Part shown: piece after piece, positions 1-8,898 of the stretch | Numbering within the stretch: the stretch's first letter is position 1 | Layout of the letters: every line of letters begins with the position of its first letter | NCBI RefSeq assembly: GCF_011751865.2 | Contig: NZ_CP061770.1 | Location: 1,736,001 to 1,800,000, forward strand | Direction: 5' to 3' | Source of the DNA: Salinibacterium sp. ZJ70 | Lineage (GTDB): Bacteria; Actinomycetota; Actinomycetes; Actinomycetales; Microbacteriaceae | Length of the DNA: 64,000 nucleotides | Program-made: the position numbers and the translations under genes | Notes under the pieces: model-generated | Databases searched by the model: none | The model's input: the letters and a program-made list of their open reading frames with translations, nothing else | Told to the model about the DNA's origin: nothing

Positions 1-466
1 CATCGCCGGCGGCATGCCGCTTGCCGCGGTCACCGGCCGCGCCGACATCATGGATGCCGTGCAGCCGGGCGGCATCGGCGGAACGTTCGGCGGCAACCCC
101 GTCTCGGCCGCAGCCGCGCTCAAGGTCTTCGAGATCATCGAGCGCGACAACCTCATCGGGGAGGCGCAGCGCGTCGAGCGCTCGCTCCTGGCGCGCATCG
201 GCGACTGGACCGAGAAGTTCGACGTCGTCGGTGAGGTGCGCGGCAAGGGCGCGATGTTCGGCATCGAGCTCGTGAAGCCCGGAACGAAGACCCCCAACCC
301 GGAGGCCCTCACGAAGGTTCTCGCGCACGCGACAGCGAACGGCGTCATCCCGCTCGACGCCGGATCGTGGGACTCGGTCCTGCGGCTGCTCCCGAGCGTC
401 GTCATCAGCGATGAGCTGATCGACGACGCCATGGGCGTGCTCGAAGAGGCCCTTTCGACGCTCTAG
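1..466 (+). CDS. gabT: 4-aminobutyrate aminotransferase-type class III aminotransferase, C-terminal part
   Basis: PLP-dependent transfer of an amino group from an omega-amino acid such as GABA. The reading frame is open from base 2, so the N-terminus and the PLP lysine lie before the window. What remains is the substrate-loop and C-terminal domain. It starts in IAGGMPLAAVTGR, followed by the GGTFGGNP motif typical of GabT, and ends at the TAG of 464-466. The same motifs recur in the complete gabT 1.7 kb downstream (LPLAGVTGR, GGTFGGNP), so the two are tandem paralogues with different substrate preference or regulation. The specific substrate is inferred from the polyamine/GABA neighbourhood; the class III fold is clear. 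Confidence 0.85.
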   Translation, partial: IAGGMPLAAVTGRADIMDAVQPGGIGGTFGGNPVSAAAALKVFEIIERDNLIGEAQRVERSLLARIGDWTEKFDVVGEVRGKGAMFGIELVKPGTKTPNPEALTKVLAHATANGVIPLDAGSWDSVLRLLPSVVISDELIDDAMGVLEEALSTL

Positions 467-483
467 GAAGCAGACGCCGAACC

Positions 484-1599
484 GTGACAGACCACCACAA
501 CCTGGGCACGCCGATTCGTCAGCCCGTCTCTGCTGAGACCGGCGTCTCTGACCCGTTCCCTCCCGGCGCGGGCGTCACGGACGGCTACCCGCGTTCCGCT
601 CCCTCAGGTCCTCTGCGCCCGCGCCGCCGTCGTCGTCGCGGCGGACGCTGGGTGGGGATGGTCCTCGCCGTGCTCGCGCTGATCGGGCTCGTGGTCGCGG
701 CGCCGTGGGACGCGGACCGTCGACAGGTGTATGCCGACCAGTGGATCGTCTGGACGGAGCCCCCACCCGCCGATGTCGAACGCCTCGCCGACGATCTCGC
801 GCTCACCGAGGAGGGCAGGCGGATCTTCTTCGCCTCGCGTCCGCAGATCGAGTCCGCGCAGTCGTTCCAGGAGCACTGCCCCGCCGAGTCGGCGCTCGTC
901 CTCGGCTGCTACCACCGCGAGCGGATCTTCGTGTACGCCGTCACCGACGAGCGCCTCGCCGGCACGGTCGAGGCGACGGCGGCCCACGAGCTGCTGCACG
1001 CGTTCCACGACCGTCTGGGCCCCGAGGAGGCGCGACGCATCAACGCGCTCATCGAAGCCTTCGTGGCGCAGCTGCCCACCGACGACGCCAACATGCTCAT
1101 CGTCGCGGGCTACCCGGAGCATCAGCGCATCGACGAATGGCACTCACGCCTCGGCATCTCCTACGCGGAGCTGCCCGCGGAGCTCGAGTCGCACTATGCC
1201 CGCGTCTTCGCCGACCGTTCTCGCGTGATCGCGTTCGACTCGGGCTCGACCGCCGAGCTCGACGGCTACGCGACGCGCATCAGCGAGCTCGCCGCGTCGC
1301 TCGACGCCGCGTACCTCGATCTGGAGACGCGCTCGGCGGCCTACGACAGCGACCTCGCCGCCCTCAACACCGACATCGAGACATTCAATCGTCGCGCCGA
1401 TGACGGCGACTTCGCGAGCCAAGCGCAGTTCGAGCGCGAACGCAGCGCCCTCCTCGGCAGGCAGAGCACGCTCGAGCAGAATCGCCTCACCCTCAACGAC
1501 GATGTCGCGGCATACAACACGATGCTCGAGGAGATGCGCACCCTCGACGCCGAACGCGCGCAGCTCTACGCGGCGCTCGACAGCCGATCAGCTCCCTGA
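484..1599 (+). CDS. membrane-anchored putative zinc metallopeptidase (HExxH), uncharacterised
   Basis: I do not recognise a named family. It is 371 residues long with a GTG start 17 bases after the aminotransferase stop. Layout: a Pro/Gly-rich cytoplasmic N-terminus, an Arg cluster (residues 46-55), one membrane segment at about 56-73, and then an outside domain. A perfect HExxH motif, HELLH, sits at 168-172, preceded by AAHELLH context typical of metalloproteases. Acidic residues near ELPAELESH about 60 residues later could supply a third ligand. The last 110 residues are helical with heptad-like charge and look like a coiled coil. Two cysteines at about 131 and 142 could form an extracellular disulfide. 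The stop overlaps the convergent OsmC gene by 12 bases. Protease activity is inferred from the motif only. Confidence 0.7.
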   Translation: MTDHHNLGTPIRQPVSAETGVSDPFPPGAGVTDGYPRSAPSGPLRPRRRRRRGGRWVGMVLAVLALIGLVVAAPWDADRRQVYADQWIVWTEPPPADVERLADDLALTEEGRRIFFASRPQIESAQSFQEHCPAESALVLGCYHRERIFVYAVTDERLAGTVEATAAHELLHAFHDRLGPEEARRINALIEAFVAQLPTDDANMLIVAGYPEHQRIDEWHSRLGISYAELPAELESHYARVFADRSRVIAFDSGSTAELDGYATRISELAASLDAAYLDLETRSAAYDSDLAALNTDIETFNRRADDGDFASQAQFERERSALLGRQSTLEQNRLTLNDDVAAYNTMLEEMRTLDAERAQLYAALDSRSAP

Positions 1600-2070
1600 C
1601 GCCACCTCGACGCGGGGCTCGTGGCGCACCGGGAAGTTCACGCTCGCCGCGATGAAGCACAGCTCTGCCGCCTCGGCGTGCGCCGCGAGGGCGACATCCG
1701 GATCGTCCCCCGCTGCGATCGTGACGACCGGACGCAGCACTGCCTCCGCCATCCGTCCACGCCCTGCGGGAAGGCGCTCGAGCGTTGCCTCGGCCTCATC
1801 GGAGTAGGCGAGCAGGGTGAGACCGAGGCGAGTGGCGACGTGCAGATAGCTGAGCAGGTGGCATTGCGACAGCGATGCCAGGATGAGCTCCTCCGGATTC
1901 CAACGCGTGCGATCGCCGAAGAAAGCGGGATCGGCCGAGCCGGCGATCTCCTGGAGCTTTCCGGCCGCGCTCACGGTGAGGTCGCGCGCGAACGCACGGC
2001 GACCGTCCGCGATCCGGCGATCGTCCCCCGCCCATTCGACGGATACCGCGTAGTGGAGGCGTGCATTCAT
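1588..2070 (-). CDS. OsmC-family peroxidase-like protein
   Basis: Reduces organic hydroperoxides in the OsmC/Ohr family by a two-cysteine mechanism. The 160-residue product has both conserved cysteines: C70 in SLSQCHLL and C138 in AELCFIA. It also has the NPEELIL-type stretch before the first cysteine that marks OsmC rather than short redox proteins. The start at 2070 is chosen because AGAGG lies about 9 bases upstream; an upstream extension of the frame runs into the start region of gabT and has no OsmC similarity. It is divergent from gabT with a gap of 79 bases. The natural substrate and electron donor cannot be seen. Confidence 0.88.
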   Translation of the reverse strand: MNARLHYAVSVEWAGDDRRIADGRRAFARDLTVSAAGKLQEIAGSADPAFFGDRTRWNPEELILASLSQCHLLSYLHVATRLGLTLLAYSDEAEATLERLPAGRGRMAEAVLRPVVTIAAGDDPDVALAAHAEAAELCFIAASVNFPVRHEPRVEVASGS

Positions 2071-2149
2071 TCCATTACCTCTTTTCGGCAAGGCCACCGC
2101 TTCGGAATCAGCACTCTGCCCTCTCCTCCGCGGGAGTAAGATCGCTCGC

Positions 2150-3499
2150 ATGACCGATACTCTGACGCCCTCCACGGTAGCGCTCACGCCTGAGCGCCGT
2201 CTCGTCACCGCGATCCCCGGACCGCGGTCGATCGAGCTGCAGGAGCGACGCCGCAAGGTCGTCTCGGACGGAGTCTCGAGCGCCCTCCCCGTCTTCATCG
2301 ACAAGGCGCATGGGGCGATCCTGCGCGACGTGGACGGCAATCAGTTCATCGACCTCGGCGCAGGCATCGGCGTCACGACCATCGGCCACACCGACACCGA
2401 CGTCGTCGCGGCGGCGCGTGAGCAGCTCGGCGACGTCATCCACACGCTCTTCACGGTGACGCCGTACGAGGAGTACGTGCGCGTCGCGGAGCTCCTGGCC
2501 GAGCACACCCCGGGCACGTTCGCGAAGAAGACGATGCTCATCAACTCGGGCGCGGAGGCCGTCGAGAACGGCGTCAAGATCGCGCGCAAGTACACCGGCC
2601 GCACGGGCGTCGCCGTGCTCGAGCACGCCTACCACGGCCGCACGAACCTCACGATGGCCATGAACTTCAAGGCCATGCCGTATGCGCTCGGCTTCGGCCC
2701 CTTCGCGGGCGACGTGTACCGCGCCCCCAACTCGTACCCGCTCCACGACGGTCTCTCCGGCGCGGAGGCGGCGAAGCGCACCATCTCGTATCTCGAGAAG
2801 ACGGTCGGCGCGTCCGACCTGGCCTGCCTCGTCGTCGAGCCGATCCAGGGCGAGGGCGGCTTCATCGTTCCCGCTGACGGCTACCTCCCGGCACTCCAGG
2901 AGTGGTGCACGGCGAACGGCATCGTCTTCATCGCCGACGAGATCCAGTCGGGCATGGCCCGCACGGGCACCTACTTCGCGAGCGAGCACTTCGGCTTCGA
3001 ACCGGACATGGTGCTCTCGGCGAAGGGCATCGCGGGCGGACTCCCCCTCGCGGGCGTCACAGGGCGCGCCGAGATCATGGATGCGCCGCAGCCCGGCGGC
3101 CTCGGCGGAACCTTCGGCGGCAACCCCGTCGCCTGCGCCGCCGCCGTCGCCGTGTTCGCGAGCATCGAGCGCAACGATCTGCTCGCCGAGGCCAAGCGGA
3201 TCGAGACGGGTCTGGTCGCCGGTCTCGAGAAGCTGCGCGAGAGCTACCCCGTGATCGCGGAGGTCCGCGGCATCGGTGCGATGATCGCCATCGAGCTGCT
3301 CGACGCCGAGACCCGCGAACCGCGTGCCGACCTCGTGTCGAAGATCGCCACCGAAGCGGCCCAGCGCGGCGTTCTCATCCTCACGGCGGGCACCTACGGC
3401 AACGTGCTGCGGTTCCTCCCGAGCCTGGCTCTCACCGACGAGCTCCTCGCCGACGCCCTCGAGGTGCTCGCCGAGTCGTTCGCCGCAGCGGGCGCGTGA
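2150..3499 (+). CDS. gabT: 4-aminobutyrate aminotransferase
   Basis: Converts GABA and 2-oxoglutarate to succinate semialdehyde and glutamate in the cytosol. It is 449 residues, the usual length. Visible motifs are SGAEAVE (133-139, PLP phosphate site), the IADEIQ aspartate motif (261-266) and the PLP Schiff-base lysine K292 in SAKGIAGG. There is no Shine-Dalgarno sequence directly before the ATG. A TAAGAT hexamer (2137-2142) ends 8 bases upstream, which would give a leaderless mRNA. The stop codon overlaps the GTG of the asparaginase gene (GTGA), so the two are probably co-transcribed. A truncated paralogue lies at the start of the window. Confidence 0.92.
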   Translation: MTDTLTPSTVALTPERRLVTAIPGPRSIELQERRRKVVSDGVSSALPVFIDKAHGAILRDVDGNQFIDLGAGIGVTTIGHTDTDVVAAAREQLGDVIHTLFTVTPYEEYVRVAELLAEHTPGTFAKKTMLINSGAEAVENGVKIARKYTGRTGVAVLEHAYHGRTNLTMAMNFKAMPYALGFGPFAGDVYRAPNSYPLHDGLSGAEAAKRTISYLEKTVGASDLACLVVEPIQGEGGFIVPADGYLPALQEWCTANGIVFIADEIQSGMARTGTYFASEHFGFEPDMVLSAKGIAGGLPLAGVTGRAEIMDAPQPGGLGGTFGGNPVACAAAVAVFASIERNDLLAEAKRIETGLVAGLEKLRESYPVIAEVRGIGAMIAIELLDAETREPRADLVSKIATEAAQRGVLILTAGTYGNVLRFLPSLALTDELLADALEVLAESFAAAGA

Positions 3500-4413
3500 G
3501 CGCCCCGCTCGACGCGGCCAGCTCGGTCGAGCTGGCCGTCGTCGAGCGCTCGGGCTGGCCGGAATCCCGGCATCTCGGTGCCGCGGTGCTGCTCGACCGC
3601 GATGGCGACGTGGTCGCCTCCCTCGGCGACCCGACGCGACTCATCTACCCCCGCTCGACGCTCAAGCTCGTGCAGGCGAGCGCCGTGCAGCTGCTGGGCG
3701 TCACCTTCGATCCCGTCGCAACCGTGCTGTCGACGGCGAGCCACGCAGGCACGCCCGCGCACGTCGCTGTCGTCGAGCGGATGCTCGCCGACGCGGGACT
3801 CACCGCCGACGCCCTCCGCTGCCCGGCGGAACTGCCTGCCGACCCCGCCTCCCGGCGCGATGCGGACGCACCTGCGCGCATCACCATGAACTGCTCAGGC
3901 AAGCACGCGGCGTTCCTCACCGCCGCTGTGCGCCATGGCTGGGACATCGACAGCTACCTGGAGAGCTCGCACCCCGTGCAACAGGAGGTCGCGCGCCTCA
4001 CGACGGAGCTGTGCGGCGAGCATCCCGCCCATTGGGGCGTAGACGGATGCGGCGCCCCTGTCCCCGTCGTGAGTCTCACGGGGCTTGCGCGCGCGGCGTC
4101 GCTCACGGCGCGCGAGGGAACTGTTCTCGGCGACGCGATCCGCGCCCACGCGTGGGCGATCGACGGACCGGGGCGCGCGAACACGGTCACGATCGAGCGC
4201 ACCGGCTTCGTCGCGAAGCTCGGTGCGGAGGGCGTGCTCGTGCTCGTCACCCCGGCGGGCGAGAGCGTCGTCGTCAAGTCGCTCGACGGCTCCGCCCGCG
4301 CGACGACCGTCGCGGGGCTCGAGCTGCTCGTCCGCAACGGGCTGCTCGACGACGCCATCCGCGAGGAGGTGCTCGCCGAGCTCGGCGCCACCTCCGTACG
4401 TGCGAGCTTCTGA
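3496..4413 (+). CDS. L-asparaginase II family protein
   Basis: Expected to hydrolyse L-asparagine to aspartate and ammonia. It belongs to the asparaginase-II family found in Rhizobium etli and many actinobacteria, which is unrelated in sequence to the E. coli AnsA/AnsB type. The 305-residue product carries the family blocks YPRSTLKLVQ near the N-terminus and NCSGKHAAFL near residue 135, plus WGVDGCGAP in the second half. The GTG start lies inside the gabT stop (GTGA), so translational coupling is likely. Pairing with gabT suggests joint use of amino-acid nitrogen. The substrate is not certain; other amides are possible. Confidence 0.85.
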   Translation: MSAPLDAASSVELAVVERSGWPESRHLGAAVLLDRDGDVVASLGDPTRLIYPRSTLKLVQASAVQLLGVTFDPVATVLSTASHAGTPAHVAVVERMLADAGLTADALRCPAELPADPASRRDADAPARITMNCSGKHAAFLTAAVRHGWDIDSYLESSHPVQQEVARLTTELCGEHPAHWGVDGCGAPVPVVSLTGLARAASLTAREGTVLGDAIRAHAWAIDGPGRANTVTIERTGFVAKLGAEGVLVLVTPAGESVVVKSLDGSARATTVAGLELLVRNGLLDDAIREEVLAELGATSVRASF

Positions 4414-4463
4414 AACGGGATCCACCGCTCCACCGCGGTACCGCTCTCGACCGCGGGTACGCA

Positions 4464-4499
4464 GACGCGCCCGCCCCGGCGAACCAGGGCGGGCGCGTC
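4464..4499. terminator. bidirectional hairpin terminator between asparaginase gene and potC
   Basis: A perfect 13-bp inverted repeat (4464-4476 with 4487-4499) with a 10-base loop. It lies in the 94-base gap between two convergent genes. The stem is almost all G/C and there is no long T tract, as is usual in GC-rich actinobacteria. Confidence 0.75.
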
Positions 4500-4507
4500 G
4501 TGTCGTC

Positions 4508-5389
4508 TTACAGACCGGCCTTCGCGAGGCGCTTGGCGCGCGCGGCCGAGCTCAGCTGGGCGACGATCACGATCACGATCGCCCCGATGAACACCGCCGA
4601 GGCGATCACGTTCGCCTGAGCCGGGATGCCGCGGGACGCCGCGACATACACGAACTTCGGGAACGTCTCCGCGTTGCCCGCGACGAAGTTCGTGATCACG
4701 AAATCGTCGAAGCTCAGCGCGAACGCGAGCAGCGCCGCTGCGACGATGCCGGGCATCAGCAGCGGCAGCGTCACGCGCCAGAACACCTGGCTCGGGCTCG
4801 CGTAGAGGTCGCGTCCTGCTTCCTCGAGCGCCGGGTCGATGCTCGCCACACGAGCGCGCACCGTCACGACGACGAAGCTGATGCAGAACATGATGTGCGC
4901 CACGATGACCGACCAGATGCCTCGCTCGACGCCCATGTTCACGAACTGCGATCCGAGTCCCGAACCGAGGATGACCTCCGGGGTCGCCATCGGCAGGAAC
5001 AGCAGGATCGTCACGAACATGCGCATCTTGAACGTGTAGCGCACGATCGCGATCGCGATCATGGTGCCCAGCAGCGTCGAGAAGAACGTCGCCGTGAGAC
5101 CCACGAAGATGCTGTTCGCGAACGACTGGCAGACGCGCTCGTCGGCGCACACCGTGAACCAGTTGTCCATCGTGAACCCACGCCACACGATGTTCGAGCG
5201 GCGCGAATCGTTGAAGGAGAACACGATCGTGTACGCGATCGGGATCATCATGATCACGAGGGCGACGACCGAGAAGATGCCGACCGCCCAGTTGCCGGCA
5301 CCGCCGGTTCCGGCGCGCGGCTTCTTCTCACGGGGCTTATTCGCGGGCTTCACCGTCTCGGCGACGGCGGCTCCCTGCTGAACGCTCAC
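4508..5389 (-). CDS. potC: polyamine ABC transporter permease PotC
   Basis: One of two membrane permeases of a spermidine/putrescine importer. It is 293 residues with about six membrane segments, the first at about 34-57. The EAA loop that docks with the ATPase is visible as EEAGRDLYA near residue 170. The cytoplasmic N-terminus is Lys/Ala-rich. It is the last gene of a potD-potA-potB-potC operon and its ATG overlaps the potB stop by 4 bases. A hairpin follows its stop. Family assignment is secure. Which polyamine is carried is inferred from the nearby putrescine and GABA enzymes. Confidence 0.9.
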   Translation of the reverse strand: MSVQQGAAVAETVKPANKPREKKPRAGTGGAGNWAVGIFSVVALVIMMIPIAYTIVFSFNDSRRSNIVWRGFTMDNWFTVCADERVCQSFANSIFVGLTATFFSTLLGTMIAIAIVRYTFKMRMFVTILLFLPMATPEVILGSGLGSQFVNMGVERGIWSVIVAHIMFCISFVVVTVRARVASIDPALEEAGRDLYASPSQVFWRVTLPLLMPGIVAAALLAFALSFDDFVITNFVAGNAETFPKFVYVAASRGIPAQANVIASAVFIGAIVIVIVAQLSSAARAKRLAKAGL

Positions 5390-6300
5390 AGCAGCTCCTC
5401 CGATCCGCTCTTCACGACATATGCCACGACCGGGATGAGGATCGCCACCATGAGCAGGATCGCCACGGCCGCCGAGAGCGGGTAGAAGCTCTGGAAGAAC
5501 ATGTCGTTGATGATGTTTCCTGCCATCACGGTGTTCGTCGAGCCGAGGAAGTCCTTGCTCGCGTTGATGTAGTCACCGGATGCGGGGATGAACGTCAGCA
5601 GCATTCCCGACATCACGCCAGGCAGCGACAGCGGCAGCACGATGCGGAAGAACCGCTGTGCGGGCCCCGCATAGAGGTCGTTTCCCGCCTCGACGTAGCG
5701 CAGGTCGAGCCGCTCGAGCGAGGCGTAGATCGGCAGCACCATGAACGGGATGAAGTTGTAGGTCAGACCGAACACGACCGTGAACGCAGTGCCGTTGAGG
5801 TACGCCTCCGGCCCCATGATCCCCAGCGTCTTCAGGGTGCCGACCACAACCCCCTCGTCGGCGAAGATCGCCTTCCAGGCGAGGGTGCGCAGCAGGAAGC
5901 TGATGAAGAAGGGCGCGATCACCAGCACGAGCGTGAGGCTCTGCCAGAGCGGGTACGGCCGCAGCGTCACTCCGATGAAGTACGCAAGCGGATACCCGAT
6001 GAGCAGCGCCAACACCGTCGCCATCGCCGAGTAGAGGAACGTGCGTCCGAAGATCTCCCCGAACCGTTCGAACACCTCCAGATAGTTCTCCCACCGGAAC
6101 GCGAACACGTACTCGCCGACCTCGAACGACCCACCTGGCTCCTTGAAGCTCGTGAGCAGCAGGGAGACCAGCGGTGCGAGGTACGTCGCCGACAGGTAGA
6201 TGACGCCCGGCAAGAGCAGGAGCAGCGCGACATAGCTGCGTCGCTTCGGGGCCGCCGCCGAGAGATCGGGGCCCGAGCTTCCGAAAGCTCCGAAGGCCAT
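5386..6300 (-). CDS. potB: polyamine ABC transporter permease PotB
   Basis: The partner permease to PotC. It is 304 residues with a first membrane segment at about 23-45 (LLLLLPGVIYL) and five more after it. The EAA-loop equivalent EAGNDLYAG lies near residue 205. The start is one base after the potA stop and the stop overlaps potC, so the operon is tightly packed. PotB and PotC form the heterodimeric channel. Regulation would come from the promoter upstream of potD. Confidence 0.9.
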   Translation of the reverse strand: MAFGAFGSSGPDLSAAAPKRRSYVALLLLLPGVIYLSATYLAPLVSLLLTSFKEPGGSFEVGEYVFAFRWENYLEVFERFGEIFGRTFLYSAMATVLALLIGYPLAYFIGVTLRPYPLWQSLTLVLVIAPFFISFLLRTLAWKAIFADEGVVVGTLKTLGIMGPEAYLNGTAFTVVFGLTYNFIPFMVLPIYASLERLDLRYVEAGNDLYAGPAQRFFRIVLPLSLPGVMSGMLLTFIPASGDYINASKDFLGSTNTVMAGNIINDMFFQSFYPLSAAVAILLMVAILIPVVAYVVKSGSEELL

Positions 6301-6301
6301 C

Positions 6302-7498
6302 TCAGGCCTCGTCCAGCTCGTCCTCGAGGCGCTGGCGTCGCTGCACGGCGATCGACTGCGTCGACGCGTCGGCCGCGAACTTCGGCGCCTCCCCTGGCTC
6401 GTCCGCGAGACCGAATCCGTGCTGGACGGCCCACGACACCCACACCTGCGAACCCGACTCGACGAGCGGACCCGCCGACATGTTCTGTGCGAACACGGTG
6501 ATCGGGTCGAGCCCCGGGATCTGCACGATGTACTGCGTGCTCACACCCGTGAACGACACATCGGTGACGACACCGGGCCCGAGGATGTTGGTGCCGGCCT
6601 TCGCAGCGGGAGCACTCGTCGAGATCGACAGCTTCTCAGGGCGCACGCCGATCGTCACCTCGCCTGCATGACGCTGGGCGCGCTCGCGCGGCACCTTGAC
6701 GCCCACGCCCGCGACATCGACCGTGATCGAATCGGATTCGGACGCGACGACATCGCCGGTGAAGAGGTTCGACTGGCCGAGGAAGTTCGCGACGAACGCC
6801 GTGCGCGGCAGCTCGTACAGCTCCTCCGGGGCACCCATCTGCTCGATGAGGCCCTTGTTCATCACCGCGACGGTGTCGGCCATGGTCATGGCCTCCTCCT
6901 GGTCGTGAGTGACGTGGAGGAAGGTGAGTCCCACCTCGGACTGGATCGCCTTCAGCTCGAGCTGCATCTGACGACGCAGCTTCAGGTCGAGGGCGCCGAG
7001 CGGCTCATCGAGCAGCAGCAGCGCCGGGCGGTTGACGATTGCGCGCGCGAGGGCGACACGCTGCTGCTGACCACCCGAGAGCTGCATCGGTCGGCGTGAG
7101 GCGAGGTGGTCGAGTTCGACCAGACGCAGCGCCTCATGGGCGAGCTCCTCGGCGTTCGCCATCTTGCGGCGCTTGAGGCCGAAGGCGACGTTGCCGAGGA
7201 TCGACATGTGCGGGAAGAGCGCGTAGCTCTGGAACACCGTGTTGACCGGCCGCTGGTGCGGCTTGGTCGACGTGACGTCCTTGCCGCCGATGAGGATGCG
7301 GCCCGCCGTCGGCTCCTCGAGTCCGGCCACGAGACGCAGGGTCGTCGTCTTGCCGCAGCCCGACGGCCCCAGCAGGGCGAAGAAGCTGCCCGCTGGGATC
7401 GTCAGGTTGAGGTCCTCGATGGCCGTGAAGCCGGGGAACCGCTTGGTGACGCCGACGAGTTCGAGGTCGGCGCCGGCTTCGTCGAAGCTTCCGGACAT
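6302..7498 (-). CDS. potA: polyamine ABC transporter ATP-binding protein PotA
   Basis: Powers polyamine import. It is 398 residues. The Walker A GPSGCGKTT is at 44-52, the signature LSGGQQQ at 140-146 and the Walker B LLLDEP at about 160-165. A C-terminal TOBE-type regulatory domain spans about 240-370. The last 40 residues form a charged tail beyond the usual PotA end. The ATG overlaps the potD stop (ATGA). The ATPase assignment is certain; polyamine specificity rests on the PotD-like binding protein and the neighbouring catabolic genes. Confidence 0.92.
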   Translation of the reverse strand: MSGSFDEAGADLELVGVTKRFPGFTAIEDLNLTIPAGSFFALLGPSGCGKTTTLRLVAGLEEPTAGRILIGGKDVTSTKPHQRPVNTVFQSYALFPHMSILGNVAFGLKRRKMANAEELAHEALRLVELDHLASRRPMQLSGGQQQRVALARAIVNRPALLLLDEPLGALDLKLRRQMQLELKAIQSEVGLTFLHVTHDQEEAMTMADTVAVMNKGLIEQMGAPEELYELPRTAFVANFLGQSNLFTGDVVASESDSITVDVAGVGVKVPRERAQRHAGEVTIGVRPEKLSISTSAPAAKAGTNILGPGVVTDVSFTGVSTQYIVQIPGLDPITVFAQNMSAGPLVESGSQVWVSWAVQHGFGLADEPGEAPKFAADASTQSIAVQRRQRLEDELDEA

Positions 7499-8706
7499 CA
7501 GGCTCCGATCAGAACCTGCTGGAACTTGCCCTGGAAGGACGTCTCCTCAGCAGGAGTGAGCGTGCGGAACATCTTGACCGTCGACAGCGTCTCCTCGTTC
7601 GGGAAGATCAGCTGGTTGTCGACGAGCTCGGGGTCGATGGCTTCTGCGGCCTCACGGGCGCCGACGACGGGGGTGATGTAGTTCACCCACGCGGCGACCT
7701 CAGCGGCGATCTCCGGGTCGTAGTACCAGTTGATGAGCTTCTCGGCGTTGGCCTTGCGGGGCGAGCCGATCGGGACGATGAAGTTGTCGTTCCAGATCGT
7801 TCCGCCGCCCTCGGGGATGATGAACTCCCACTTGTCGTCGTTCTCGAGGTTGAGGGTCGTGACGTCGCCCGACCAGACGATCGCGGCGAGGGTGTCCTCG
7901 TTGGCGAGGTCGTCGATGTACGAGTTGCCCTTGATGTTGCGGATCTGGCCGTTCTGGACCTGCTCGCGGAAGATGTCGATGGCGTTGTCGTAGTCCGACT
8001 CGTCGAAGTCGCCCGAGATGTCGACGCCCATGTCAGCCATGATGATGCCGATCGTGTCGCGCATCTCGCTGAGAACGCCGACGCGGCCCTTGAGCTCGGG
8101 AGCCCACAGGTCCTTGACGGAGCGCACGCCCTGCGGCACCTTCTCCTTGTTCCAGCAGATGCCGGCGAAACCGCCCTGCCAGGGCAGCGAGTGCGTCCGG
8201 CCCGGGTCGAAGTCGACCTCACTGAGCGACGGCTCGAGGTTCTTGCGGTTCGGGATGTTCGCGCTGTCGAACTCCTGGGTGTAGCCGAGTCGGATGAGTC
8301 GGCTCACCATCCAGTCGGTCGGGCAGGCGACGTCGGCGCCGATGTCCTGACCGAGCGCGAGCTGGTCCTTGACCTTGGCGTACCAGGAGTTGTTGTCGTC
8401 GATGGCGACGTCGTACTTGACGTCGATGCCGCTCGCCTCGATGAACTTGTCGAGCGACGGGTGGTTGCCGTCGTCATCCTCGTCGAGGTAGAGGGCCCAG
8501 TTGGCCCACGTGAGAGTCGGGTCGCTCGCCGACTTGTCCTCGGCGGCGGTGGGCTTGTCGCTGCCACTCGGGGCGCAAGCCGCCAGGGTGAGCGCGGCTG
8601 CGCCGGCGCCCGCTCCCGCGAGCATCGTGCGGCGACTGACCTGCGCACGGCGGGCCTGCAGAACCAGGTTGCGGATCAGCGGATCTTCGGGAAGAGACCG
8701 GGACAT
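7498..8706 (-). CDS. potD: polyamine-binding lipoprotein PotD
   Basis: Captures spermidine or putrescine outside the membrane and delivers it to PotBC. It is 402 residues. The N-terminus holds a twin-arginine-like SRRTML (24-29), a hydrophobic Ala/Gly stretch and a lipobox LTLAAC with lipidated C44, so it is probably Tat-exported and then lipid-anchored. The start at 8706 is chosen because AAGGAG lies 9 bases upstream; a longer in-frame start lacks a ribosome site and would bury the signal. It is the first gene of the pot operon. Confidence 0.9.
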   Translation of the reverse strand: MSRSLPEDPLIRNLVLQARRAQVSRRTMLAGAGAGAAALTLAACAPSGSDKPTAAEDKSASDPTLTWANWALYLDEDDDGNHPSLDKFIEASGIDVKYDVAIDDNNSWYAKVKDQLALGQDIGADVACPTDWMVSRLIRLGYTQEFDSANIPNRKNLEPSLSEVDFDPGRTHSLPWQGGFAGICWNKEKVPQGVRSVKDLWAPELKGRVGVLSEMRDTIGIIMADMGVDISGDFDESDYDNAIDIFREQVQNGQIRNIKGNSYIDDLANEDTLAAIVWSGDVTTLNLENDDKWEFIIPEGGGTIWNDNFIVPIGSPRKANAEKLINWYYDPEIAAEVAAWVNYITPVVGAREAAEAIDPELVDNQLIFPNEETLSTVKMFRTLTPAEETSFQGKFQQVLIGA

Positions 8707-8736
8707 CGGTTCGACTCCTTCGCGTTGGTGCGGGTG

Positions 8737-8834
8737 CGGCAACTTTGCCGTTGCACGATAGTTGCACATCAGCGGAGCGCTGACGACAAAAACGGGTCAA
8801 TACGACCATTTCGAAACATAGATTTCACGAAATC
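8737..8834. promoter_or_regulatory. potD upstream region with repeats and palindromes
   Basis: The 192-base gap between potD and the FtsK-like gene holds several symmetric elements. A 14-bp palindrome CGGCAACTTTGCCG lies at 8737-8750. Direct repeats GTTGCAC lie at 8750-8756 and 8761-8767, exactly 11 bases apart. TTTCGAAA is at 8809-8816 and GATTTCACGAAATC at 8821-8834. The 11-base phasing suggests protein binding on one DNA face. The regulator is unknown; the Lrp protein of this locus is one candidate. Confidence 0.45.
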
Positions 8835-8898
8835 AGTACCGTCGGTCGAGTTTCACCACGGATTCCTTGGTCGACCTCCGGGGGTGCCCGCACCGCGC

